NCBI RefSeq assembly: GCF_900699765.1
Contig: NZ_CAADHO010000006.1
Location: 351,770 to 415,769 of the forward strand
Direction of reading: 5' to 3'
DNA length: 64,000 bases
From: Desulfoluna butyratoxydans
GTDB taxonomy: Bacteria; Desulfobacterota; Desulfobacteria; Desulfobacterales; Desulfolunaceae
In this document: piece by piece, positions 25,816 through 33,171 of the stretch
Layout of the letters: every line of letters starts with the position of its first letter
Position numbering within the stretch: position 1 is the first letter of the stretch
Notes under the pieces: generated by a model
What the model was told of the DNA's origin: nothing
What the model saw: the letters and a program-made list of their open reading frames with translations, nothing else
Databases searched by the model: none
Program-made: the position numbers and the translations under genes

Positions 25816-27138
25816 ATGCTCAATTTTCATCTGACGGACGCTCAGCTGGCCCTTCGGGAACGGGCCCGGAGATTTGCTGCGGACCATGTGCTGCCCGTGG
25901 CCTGGCATTACGATGAACAAGATGAGATACCGGTGAAGGTGCTGGAAAAGGCCCTGGATGCCGGGTTCATGAATGCGGATATCCCCTCCGAGTACGGGGG
26001 GCGTGGGTACGGCCTTGTGGACGCGGCCCTTGTCACCGAGGAGCTGGCCGCGGCATGCCCCGGTATTGCCACCAGTGTCTTTGACAGCTCCCTGGGGCTG
26101 GAGCCCCTGATCCTGTCGGACAACGAGGCGTTGAAGAAGAAAATTTTCGCCCAGGTGCTGGTGGAGGGGGCCCGGGTGAGCTTTGCTACTTCGGAGCCCA
26201 CCATGGGTTCGGATGTGTCGGCCATCAAGTGCCGGGCAACGGACGCCGGGGATCACTACCTGCTCACCGGCACCAAGTACTGGATCACCAACGGGGGCGT
26301 CTGCGATTTCATGTCGGTTTTTGCCACCGTGGACCCCAAGGCAAGCCATGAAGGGATCTGTGCCCTGTTCGTGGACATGCGGTGCAAGGGGATCACCGTG
26401 GGCAAGCCCATTCCCAAGATGGGTCAGCGATGCTCCAACACCGTGGGGGTACGCTTTGACGGGGTCAAGGTGCCCAAGACCAACGTGCTGGCCGAGCCGG
26501 GGAAGGGCTTTGTCCTGGCCATGAAGACCTTTGCCCGCACCCGCCCCATGATCGGCGCCTTTGCCGTTGGCGCGGCCCGCTCTGCCATGGAATTCGCCCT
26601 GGATTATGCCAAGAAGAGGCACGCCTTCGGCTCGCCCCTTTCCGGGTTCCAGGCCGTGCAGTTCAAGCTTGCCGAGATGTACCAGAAGGTGGAGACAGCC
26701 CGGCTCCTGACCTGGAAAGCCGCCTGGAAGGCCGATGAGGGAAAAGACCCCACCATCGCCGCTTCCATCGCCAAATTTTATGCCACGGAAGCCGCCTGGG
26801 AGGTGGTGGACGAGGCCATGCAGATTTTGGGTGGGTACGGGTACACAAAAATGTTCCCCGTGGAAAAGTTCATGCGGGACATCCGCCTGCTGAGGATCTA
26901 TGAGGGCACCAGCGAGATCCAGCGCCTCATTGTCTCGGGCTGGCTCCTGTCCGGCTACAAGCCGGCCATGCCCCCCTTGGAAGATCTTCCCGTTCAGCGC
27001 GATACAGATCCCCTGGAAAACCCCGGAGGCAAAACCTTCAGGTGCCGCGTCTGCGGCTACGTCCACCAGGGAGACGAGCCCCCGGAGGCCTGTCCCTACT
27101 GCTTTTTTCCGGCTTCTGCCTTTAAGGAGACCCCATAG
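25816..27138 (+). CDS. Acyl-CoA dehydrogenase with C-terminal rubredoxin-like domain
   Basis: Residues 1-385 form a normal short/medium-chain acyl-CoA dehydrogenase: N-terminal helical domain, FAD-binding beta domain (SFATSEPTMGSDVSAI, KYWITNGG) and C-terminal helical domain with the YEGTSEIQ motif that carries the usual catalytic Glu. After a linker, residues 405-440 add a rubredoxin-type iron knuckle pair: C410-x2-C413 and C426-x2-C429. The start at 25816 has AGGAGA upstream. The tail could pass electrons from FAD to a partner other than or in addition to ETF; this is an inference. It has no EtfAB neighbour. Confidence 0.88.
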   Translation: MLNFHLTDAQLALRERARRFAADHVLPVAWHYDEQDEIPVKVLEKALDAGFMNADIPSEYGGRGYGLVDAALVTEELAAACPGIATSVFDSSLGLEPLILSDNEALKKKIFAQVLVEGARVSFATSEPTMGSDVSAIKCRATDAGDHYLLTGTKYWITNGGVCDFMSVFATVDPKASHEGICALFVDMRCKGITVGKPIPKMGQRCSNTVGVRFDGVKVPKTNVLAEPGKGFVLAMKTFARTRPMIGAFAVGAARSAMEFALDYAKKRHAFGSPLSGFQAVQFKLAEMYQKVETARLLTWKAAWKADEGKDPTIAASIAKFYATEAAWEVVDEAMQILGGYGYTKMFPVEKFMRDIRLLRIYEGTSEIQRLIVSGWLLSGYKPAMPPLEDLPVQRDTDPLENPGGKTFRCRVCGYVHQGDEPPEACPYCFFPASAFKETP

Positions 27139-27199
27139 CCGGAATGCCGGCTTCTGCTTTCGTGGGACAACGGTTTTTGTTGGGTGAAGGGAGGAAAAG

Positions 27200-27796
27200 A
27201 TGCTGATTTTGCTGGACGCGGGCCATGGCGGAGTGATCGATGGCGTTTACCAGACCTCGGGGAAGCGGTCGCCCCGATGGGAGGACGGGAGCCAGCTCTT
27301 TGAAGGGGAGTTCAACCGGTGGATCGTCAACGGGCTGTCCGAGCGCCTGGGCCAGAGGCGCATTCCCTATGTCCTCATCGCCCCGGAGCAGCGGGACGTC
27401 ACCCTCGGGACCCGGGTCACGCGGGCGAACCGCTTCAGGGACAAGCCCTCCCTTTATGTGAGCGTCCACGCCAACGCAGGGGGTGGTTCCGGCTTTGAAG
27501 TGTACTCATCCATGGGGACGACGAAAAGCGATGCAGCAGCCCACTGTTTTGCCGAGGAGTTTGTCCGGGAGTTTCCGGACAAGCCCCTGCGTGCGGATTT
27601 GAGGGACGGTGATTTTGACAAGGACAGGAACTTTTTCGTATTGAAGCATACGGCCATGCCCGCCGTTTTGACGGAGAATTTTTTCATGGACAACGAAGAG
27701 GAGTGCCGTCAGCTCCTGATGACCCCGGAGGGACGACGGCGCATCGTGGATTTCCATGAGAGGGCCATTGTGCGCTGGGTGGCGGGCCAGGCCTGA
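27200..27796 (+). CDS. N-acetylmuramoyl-L-alanine amidase, Amidase_3 domain only
   Basis: The 198-residue protein is almost exactly one Amidase_3 domain: DAGHGG (Zn His), EGEFNR (Zn Glu), SVHANA (Zn His) and TENFFMDN (catalytic Glu). It has no signal peptide or cell-wall binding domain, unlike AmiA/B/C, so it is either cytoplasmic, released by lysis or exported otherwise. A GGAGG-like site lies upstream of ATG 27200. No phage genes adjoin. Confidence 0.88.
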   Translation: MLILLDAGHGGVIDGVYQTSGKRSPRWEDGSQLFEGEFNRWIVNGLSERLGQRRIPYVLIAPEQRDVTLGTRVTRANRFRDKPSLYVSVHANAGGGSGFEVYSSMGTTKSDAAAHCFAEEFVREFPDKPLRADLRDGDFDKDRNFFVLKHTAMPAVLTENFFMDNEEECRQLLMTPEGRRRIVDFHERAIVRWVAGQA

Positions 27797-27840
27797 TTTC
27801 TTCCCTTGCCTTCTATGGTCAACGACGTCCCGAAAAGCAT

Positions 27841-27964
27841 GCCTCCGGCGGCGAGGTGAGCCACCTCGAAAGCTGATTGTTTCGGCGGAGCCTGGAAATG
27901 GTAATTTAAGATCTGTTTGTCACACTTTATAAACGTTTGCCCCCCGGCAGGGCCGCCGGAGGCA
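27841..27964 (+). repeat. R1 repeat, complete 124-bp copy with perfect ends
   Basis: It begins GCCTCCGGCGGC and ends GCCGCCGGAGGC, a perfect 12-bp terminal inverted repeat. Inside are the palindrome GAGGTGAGCCACCTC and the segment ATCTGTTTGTCACAC. This is one of the clearest unit-length copies. Confidence 0.8.
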
Positions 27965-28060
27965 AGAACCAAATGCCTTGGCCCGAGGTTTTGACTCTTG
28001 TTCTTTTATGGCATACTGGCCTTTTTTGCATGCCACCTATAAGGAAACGAAAGGTTTTCA

Positions 28061-29665
28061 ATGATAAAAACACTCCTCAATCCTGCCGGTACACGGCAAC
28101 GGCTGCTGCGCGACCTGATCGTGGTGATCCTTCTGACCACCGGGGCCATCACCGCGGTGACCCTGATCCAGGGGGCCAACATACGCAAGGAGATCGCCCA
28201 GGAGCATATCCGCCAGAACCTTCGGGCCACATCCGACGCCATCTTCCAGTTTTACGATCCGGTGCGGAGCAACGCCCTGCTGATTCAGAAATGGGGGGTT
28301 GCCGGGATCTGGCAGATGGACGATATCGCCTCCATCACCACCAAGCTCATCCCCATGATGGAGAACATGCCCCAGGTGGCGGCGGTGAAGTTCGGGGACA
28401 CCGAGGGGCGTTCTTACCTGCTCACGGCCAACGAGAACATCTGGATCACCCGGACCGTTTCCCCCCATCGCCCCAAGGTCATCACCTGGAAACAGTGGGT
28501 GAACGGCCAGCTCATCGATACCCGGGAGGAAGAGAAACCCTACGACGTGACGAATCGGTTCTGGTACAGGGAGGGCCTCTCCCTGACCTCGGACAAACAG
28601 GATGATGTCACCTGGCTGCCCCCCTACATGCTGGACTACATTGAAGTCCCCGGGTTGTCGGCGGTCATGGCCTGGACCTCGGAAGGGGAGGACCCCCTCA
28701 CCTCGGTGCTGGCCCTGGATGTGCCCGTCAACGACCTGTTCAACCAGATCACCGAAACCGACGTCGGCCCCAACGGCACGGCGTTTCTCTTTGACGGGGA
28801 CGCCTCGGTCTATCATCCGGTGAGCGGAGAAGAACGTGCCGAGACCCATCAGTTTTTTCTGCACCATACCGCCGTGGAAGCCCCCGACGTCCGGGAAGCC
28901 ATGGGTGCCTGGCACGCCAAGGGAAAGCCTTCGGCGGCCTTCACCTTTACCATCGATGGCAAGGCCTACTGGGCCGGTGTGCAGCCCATCACGGCAGATA
29001 CCAAAGAGTTCTGGATCGGCGTTGTGGTGCCCCAGTCGGATTTTCTGCAGAAGGTTCTGGAGCGGCGGTGGGGCATCCTGTTCATTGGCTTGATTATCCT
29101 GGGGGCGGGGTTTGTCATGGCCGGGTTCCTGACCTGGAAATACCGTCACCAGCTCCGGGATATGCCGAACCGGGTGATCCGGGATGATCATTTTGAAGAC
29201 GATGTTCGCCGCCTGATTACCCGCGGTGAGGGGTCCTCCCTGGAGTTCAAGTCCACCATGCGCATGAACCTCAAGACGGAGAAGAACGACAAGCACATCG
29301 AGATCGCCTGGCTGAAAACCGTGGTGGCCTTCATGAACTCGGCCGGGGGGATCATCGTCATCGGCGTAGACGACGACGGACAGGTCGTGGGCACGGCACC
29401 GGACGGGTTCGAAAGCGAGGACAAGTGCCGGCTCCATTTCCGAAACCTGATGAACCAGCACATCGGCCTGGAGTTCACCCAGTACCTTCATCTCTACATC
29501 GGTGTCATCGACGGCCACACGGTTCTGGTCATCGAATGCGAGCGGGCGGACCGGCCCGTGTTTCTCCTGAACAAAAAGGAAGAGTCCTTTTATGTGCGCA
29601 GCGGGCCTTCCAGCCTGAGCCTGACCATGCGCCAGATGTTGAAATACCTGGAGTCCGGGAAGTAA
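28061..29665 (+). CDS. Membrane sensor: dCache extracellular domain fused to cytoplasmic AlbA_2 (Schlafen-like) domain
   Basis: The 534-residue protein has helix 1 (about 14-38), a large periplasmic dCache-like ligand domain (about 40-335), helix 2 (about 337-358) and a cytoplasmic Schlafen AlbA_2 domain (about 377-500: GEGSSLEFKST, then VAFMNSAGGIIVIGVDDDG). There is no kinase, GGDEF or methyl-accepting region. AlbA_2 domains bind or cleave nucleic acid or act with ATPase partners; the output here is unknown. It ends 4 bases before a GNAT gene, so the pair is probably one unit. Confidence 0.78.
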   Translation: MIKTLLNPAGTRQRLLRDLIVVILLTTGAITAVTLIQGANIRKEIAQEHIRQNLRATSDAIFQFYDPVRSNALLIQKWGVAGIWQMDDIASITTKLIPMMENMPQVAAVKFGDTEGRSYLLTANENIWITRTVSPHRPKVITWKQWVNGQLIDTREEEKPYDVTNRFWYREGLSLTSDKQDDVTWLPPYMLDYIEVPGLSAVMAWTSEGEDPLTSVLALDVPVNDLFNQITETDVGPNGTAFLFDGDASVYHPVSGEERAETHQFFLHHTAVEAPDVREAMGAWHAKGKPSAAFTFTIDGKAYWAGVQPITADTKEFWIGVVVPQSDFLQKVLERRWGILFIGLIILGAGFVMAGFLTWKYRHQLRDMPNRVIRDDHFEDDVRRLITRGEGSSLEFKSTMRMNLKTEKNDKHIEIAWLKTVVAFMNSAGGIIVIGVDDDGQVVGTAPDGFESEDKCRLHFRNLMNQHIGLEFTQYLHLYIGVIDGHTVLVIECERADRPVFLLNKKEESFYVRSGPSSLSLTMRQMLKYLESGK

Positions 29666-29669
29666 GGGG

Positions 29670-30131
29670 ATGGGCGAGATGAGGTTTGATACAGGCGGTG
29701 AGGAATTTTTCGGGCGGGTGGGGCCTTTGTGGGAAAAACTCAAGGCCTACCACGCGTCCCGCTCCACTCATTTTTCTGAGCTTCTGGCCACACGATCCTT
29801 TGCCGATCGCACCGCCGATATCCTGTGCCACGGCGGCGCGGTGCGGGTGGACCTGGCTGTCCGGGGGGCCGTGGACGTGGGGTACTGCGTCTGCACGATT
29901 TCGCCTTCCGGGGTGGGGGAGATTGATTCTCTCTATGTGGAGGAGAGAGACAGGGGCTGCGGCCTGGGGGAGACCCTGGCCCGTCGCGGGCTTGCCTGGA
30001 TGGATGAAAACAAGGTGACCCGCCGCAGTCTCTCCGTGGTGTACGGCAATGAACCGGCCCTTGCCTTTTACAAACGCCTGAGGTTTTATCCCCGAAATAT
30101 TCAGTTGGACCAGGTGTTGTCCTCTGATTGA
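29670..30131 (+). CDS. GNAT family acetyltransferase
   Basis: This 153-residue protein has the acetyl-CoA binding strand-loop-helix VEERDRGCGLGETLARRGLAWM and the C-terminal N-x2-ALAFYKRLRF motif typical of GNAT enzymes. It is 4 bases downstream of the dCache-AlbA_2 sensor, suggesting a shared pathway. Substrate unknown; ATG 29682 is a possible start. Confidence 0.8.
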   Translation: MGEMRFDTGGEEFFGRVGPLWEKLKAYHASRSTHFSELLATRSFADRTADILCHGGAVRVDLAVRGAVDVGYCVCTISPSGVGEIDSLYVEERDRGCGLGETLARRGLAWMDENKVTRRSLSVVYGNEPALAFYKRLRFYPRNIQLDQVLSSD

Positions 30132-30178
30132 TATGGACGATTAATTAAATTATTTTCATCGGGTAGCCCCGGATTGTG

Positions 30179-30216
30179 TTGACAGGGGTTGCGTAATGGA
30201 ATATGTGAGCATATAT
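30179..30216 (+). promoter_or_regulatory. ArsR promoter with overlapping operator
   Basis: TTGACA (30179-30184), 17 bases, TATGTG (30202-30207). The palindrome ATATG-TGAG-CATAT (30201-30214) covers the -10 box, so bound repressor would block transcription. The same core occurs at 30641-30654. Confidence 0.7.
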
Positions 30217-30235
30217 TCAAATGTAAGGAGCCTCA

Positions 30236-30592
30236 ATGGACAACAGACCCGATGCCTGTCAGACCGAGTGCATGAACCCCGAAATCGTCGCTGAAGTGGG
30301 CGCCAGGATGGAGCCTGAAGAGACCCTGTTCCATCTGGCGGAGCTCTTCAAGGCGCTGGGGGACTCCACAAGGGTTCGGATCCTTCATGCCCTCTCCTTT
30401 TCAGAACTTTGCGTGTGTGCCCTGGCCGATATCCTGGACATGAGTTCCTCGGCCGTGAGCCATCAGCTTCGGGTGCTTCGTTCCCACAAGCTGGTCAAGT
30501 ACCGAAAAGACGGGAAAAACGCGATTTACAGTCTGGACGATATGCATGTGCATACCCTCTTTGAACAAGGGCTTCAGCACGTGAACGAATAG
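30236..30592 (+). CDS. ArsR/SmtB family metal-responsive repressor
   Basis: This 118-residue winged-helix protein has ELCVCALADILDMSSSAVSHQLRVLRSHKLV, with the ELCVC metal-site motif in the alpha3 helix seen in CadC/SmtB-like members, plus an N-terminal Cys pair (C8, C12) and C-terminal His residues. It probably senses Zn, Cd, Cu or a similar soft metal. AAGGAG precedes ATG 30236. The metal permease follows after a terminator and a second operator; SO_0443/SO_0444 of Shewanella have the same regulator-permease pairing. Confidence 0.88.
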   Translation: MDNRPDACQTECMNPEIVAEVGARMEPEETLFHLAELFKALGDSTRVRILHALSFSELCVCALADILDMSSSAVSHQLRVLRSHKLVKYRKDGKNAIYSLDDMHVHTLFEQGLQHVNE

Positions 30593-30608
30593 CAGGAACA
30601 GATCGAAT

Positions 30609-30634
30609 GCGGGAGGGGTCTCCCGCTTTTTTTT
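30609..30634 (+). terminator. Terminator between arsR and permease
   Basis: GCGGGAG (30609-30615) pairs with CTCCCGC (30620-30626), loop GGGT, followed by eight T's. Confidence 0.85.
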
Positions 30635-30640
30635 AATACA

Positions 30641-30665
30641 ACATGTGAACATGTGGTCACACATG
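30641..30665 (+). promoter_or_regulatory. Second ArsR operator, before permease
   Basis: ACATG-TGAA-CATGT (30641-30654) is a perfect palindrome of the same design as the operator at 30201-30214 (AYATG-TGAR-CATRT). A further CATGTG/CACATG inverted pair spans 30642-30665. It suggests the permease can be repressed separately from arsR. Confidence 0.6.
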
Positions 30666-30681
30666 CGTCAGAGGAAACGAT

Positions 30682-31776
30682 ATGATTTTACTGGAACGGA
30701 TTCTCGCTGAAAGCTGGAACGTCCTGTGCCTCTCAGCACCCTACATGCTGTTCGGCTTTTTTGTTGCAGGCCTTCTCAAGGCCTTTATTCCGGATGATTT
30801 TGTGGCCCGTCACCTCGGGCGTGAGAACGGGTCGAGCCTGTTGAAAGCCTCTCTTTTCGGGGTGCCCATTCCCCTGTGCAGCTGCGGGGTGCTGCCCGCT
30901 GCCGCGGGGCTGCGCAAGCAGGGTGCCAGCAAAGGCGCCACCACCTCCTTTTTGATCTCCACGCCGGAAACCGGGGTGGACTCCATTGCCGTGACCTGGG
31001 CCCTTCTGGATCCCCTGATGGCAGTGCTCCGGCCCCTTTCCGCCTTTCTGACCGCTATGGTCACCGGGCAGCTGGTGCGTACCCTGGACCCGGACGTAAA
31101 GGAGACGACCGACACCCCTGCCCCCAGGGCGGCATTCCCCATGGCTCCGGCAAGCGCCGAGCCCGACGCCTGCGGATGCGGGTGCAGCGCTCCGGCCAAC
31201 AAGCCCACGGTCATGGAACGGCTGCGCACGGGCATGCGGTTCTCTTTCGGCGACCTGTTCACCGATATCTCGGGATGGTTTTTTGTGGGCGTAGGCATTG
31301 CAGGGCTCATCACCGTCTTTGTGTCGCCTGAGCTGGTGGAGGCCTATCTCGGCAATCACCTGGTGGCCATGCTGGTGATGCTGGTGGTCGGTACTCCCCT
31401 GTACGTGTGCGCCACCGCCTCCACACCCATTGCCGCCGCCCTGGTGCTCAAGGGGCTCAACCCCGGTGCCGCCCTGGTGTTTCTGCTGGCGGGACCCGCC
31501 ACCAATGCCGCGGCCCTTTCCGTCATCACCGGTATTCTGGGAAAGAAGTCCATGATCCTTTACCTGGTGGGCATCATGGTCTCCTCCTTTCTCCTGGGAT
31601 TTGCCGTGGACGCTGTCTACGCCGTCACCGGGCTCAGCGCCGGGTGGCAGGCAGGCGCCGAACATGTCGGGCGAACCTTTGTGGGCACGGTGAGCGCACT
31701 GGTCCTCTTCGGCCTCGTGCTTTTCGGCAGGGGAGGCCACGGGGGATGCTCTGATCCGGCCTGTGAGTGCGGGTAA
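30682..31776 (+). CDS. SO_0444-type Cu/Zn efflux permease (DUF318/ArsP-like)
   Basis: The 364-residue protein has two halves of about four to five helices each. The motifs PIPLCSCGVLP (first half) and TPLYVCATASTP (second half) carry conserved cysteines in the membrane path. The loop between halves has a Cys cluster (CGCGCS, about residues 164-169), and the C-terminus ends CSDPACECG. This family exports copper, zinc or related ions. It belongs with the arsR gene upstream. Confidence 0.85.
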   Translation: MILLERILAESWNVLCLSAPYMLFGFFVAGLLKAFIPDDFVARHLGRENGSSLLKASLFGVPIPLCSCGVLPAAAGLRKQGASKGATTSFLISTPETGVDSIAVTWALLDPLMAVLRPLSAFLTAMVTGQLVRTLDPDVKETTDTPAPRAAFPMAPASAEPDACGCGCSAPANKPTVMERLRTGMRFSFGDLFTDISGWFFVGVGIAGLITVFVSPELVEAYLGNHLVAMLVMLVVGTPLYVCATASTPIAAALVLKGLNPGAALVFLLAGPATNAAALSVITGILGKKSMILYLVGIMVSSFLLGFAVDAVYAVTGLSAGWQAGAEHVGRTFVGTVSALVLFGLVLFGRGGHGGCSDPACECG

Positions 31777-31787
31777 GGCCCCTTGTC

Positions 31788-32258
31788 TCAATGGCCCGTC
31801 ATGGTGCGGTAGAGAGCCCGATAAGCCTCGGTGGTCTCCTTCAGGGCCTTGACGTGGGCAAGATCCGTGGACTGTTTGGCCTTCATGGCAAAAAACACCA
31901 GCTGGTGGATGTACTTCAGGCTCTCCACATAACCGGGCATCTCTTTGGTGTCCTTGGGGGGCTTGATTCGCTGGGCGAGAAAATACTGGGTGGCGATTTT
32001 CTGGATTTCTTCTGCATGGTGCTCTTTGTTTGAGACCCACCTGACGATCTGGTTGGTGTTGCCCTTGTCTGAGAGGGCCAGTTCGTTGATGGCCTTCATG
32101 CTTTTTTCGATGGTGGTGATGTGCTCGAAAATCATCTCAAAGCGCATCTCATCGTTGTAAATCCCGCAGGGAACCTGGCAGTGGGCGAAGGCGGACGGGG
32201 CCGAAAGGATAACAACCCATGCCATGCACAGCCCGAAGATACCGGAAAAACGTTTCAT
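31788..32258 (-). CDS. sodN: Nickel superoxide dismutase with Sec signal peptide
   Basis: This 156-residue protein has a signal peptide (1-25, ending AFA) followed immediately by H26-C-Q-V-P-C-G-I-Y34. This is the nickel hook of Ni-SOD (mature His1, Cys2, Cys6, Tyr9). The rest is the four-helix bundle of the family. Ni-SODs elsewhere are usually made with a short propeptide cut by a dedicated protease (SodX); here a Sec-type signal would expose His1 directly and place the enzyme in the periplasm. ATG 32258 has AAGGAG upstream. It is convergent with the metal permease. The nikKMLQO operon could supply nickel. Confidence 0.9.
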   Translation of the reverse strand: MKRFSGIFGLCMAWVVILSAPSAFAHCQVPCGIYNDEMRFEMIFEHITTIEKSMKAINELALSDKGNTNQIVRWVSNKEHHAEEIQKIATQYFLAQRIKPPKDTKEMPGYVESLKYIHQLVFFAMKAKQSTDLAHVKALKETTEAYRALYRTMTGH

Positions 32259-32426
32259 GGTTTTCTCCTTGAAAATGCGTTGGGAGAACCCTGGGACGGG
32301 AACGTGGGGGCTCGGGGGAAGGGTCCTCACGGATGGTGGGTAAACGATGCCCGACAGGCTCTGGAAACCTGTGGCTTTTATCGCTTTTTTCAGGGGGATA
32401 TTATACCATAGCTGCCATGGTGGGAA

Positions 32427-32849
32427 CCAGGGTGAAGGACGGGGGACGACCTTGGTCGGCATGGTGCCTCCGGCGGGTCGCTTTTTGAAAAAAGCTCGTA
32501 ACTATTCAGCTTGCCTCCGGCGGGTCGCTTTTTTAAAAAAAAGCTCCGCAAAAAACTTTCAGGTTCAGAAAAATTAGAACAGTCAAAATCGCTGAAATTC
32601 AAGCCAAAGCCGTCAAGCCCTGTTTGTCAAACTTTTCAAAAGTTTGGCCCCCGGCAGGGCCGCCGGAGGCAAACATAAGCTGAATAGTTACAAAAGCTCC
32701 GCAAAAACGTTCCGGTAAATAAAAAAAGAAGAGGGGCTATGCCTTGTAGGGACGCATCCTCAAAAAACAAGACCTGTTTGTCAAACTTTTCAAAAGTTTG
32801 TCCCCCGGAAGGGCTGCTGGAGGCAAACATCTAAATGCGTTAACCCTGG
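32427..32849 (+). mobile_element. R1 element interrupted by a second copy
   Basis: The outer copy runs from GCCTCCGGCGGGTCGC (32466) through AAAAAAGCTC (32488-32497), is broken by the element at 32498-32691, and resumes with AAAAGCTCCGC at 32692. It then has CCTGTTTGTCAAAC and ends GCTGGAGGC (32824), followed by AAATGCGTTAACCCTGG. CCAGGG at 32427 may be its left tip. It has no coding content. Confidence 0.75.
32498..32691 (+). mobile_element. R1 element with GTAA ends and 8-bp target duplication (nested)
   Basis: The 194-bp element is bounded by a perfect 15-bp inverted repeat: GTAACTATTCAGCTT and AAGCTGAATAGTTAC. It is flanked by AAAAGCTC on both sides (32490-32497 and 32692-32699), a clean 8-bp duplication that also lets the host R1 be rebuilt exactly. 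Ends starting GTAA and 8-bp duplications are features of the IS66 family, so this is probably a non-autonomous (MITE-like) relative. It has no open frame. Confidence 0.8.
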
Positions 32850-32979
32850 CCTCCGACGAAGTGAGTGTACACGGATCGCGTCCTGTTGTATGTTGCCACG
32901 ATTTGCATGCCCTTCAACGGTACCGAACGACATCTACGGGATAAAAGAGAGAAACATGAAGGGGCAGGGCAAAAAAAAA

Positions 32980-33084
32980 TTTCTGGCCGCCGCCGGCGTT
33001 GCCGGCGGCCAGAAATCTACTTAGGAGGAGAATCAATCCGTTCTTGACCCCTGCCGGCAAAAGGATGGCTGAAGCCGGCAGGGG
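32980..33084. other. Two strong hairpins upstream of LysR gene
   Basis: TTTCTGGCCGCCG (32980-32992) pairs with 33003-33015, with nine A's on the left, so on the minus strand it looks like a terminator. CCCCTGCCGGC (33048-33058) pairs with 33074-33084 around a 15-base loop. AGGAGGAG lies between them. The segment 32850-33171 has no supported gene. Confidence 0.55.
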
Positions 33085-33171
33085 GTGTTACATGTTGGAG
33101 TGACAAAAGAGATACCTCCCGGACCGAAAATTCACAAACCATTAATACTTAACGAACTATTAGAAAAACTA

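Noticed and set aside
25792-27066. Minus-strand frame opposite acyl-CoA dehydrogenase
   Set aside because: Composition is typical of an antisense shadow; acyl-CoA dehydrogenase motifs are on the plus strand.
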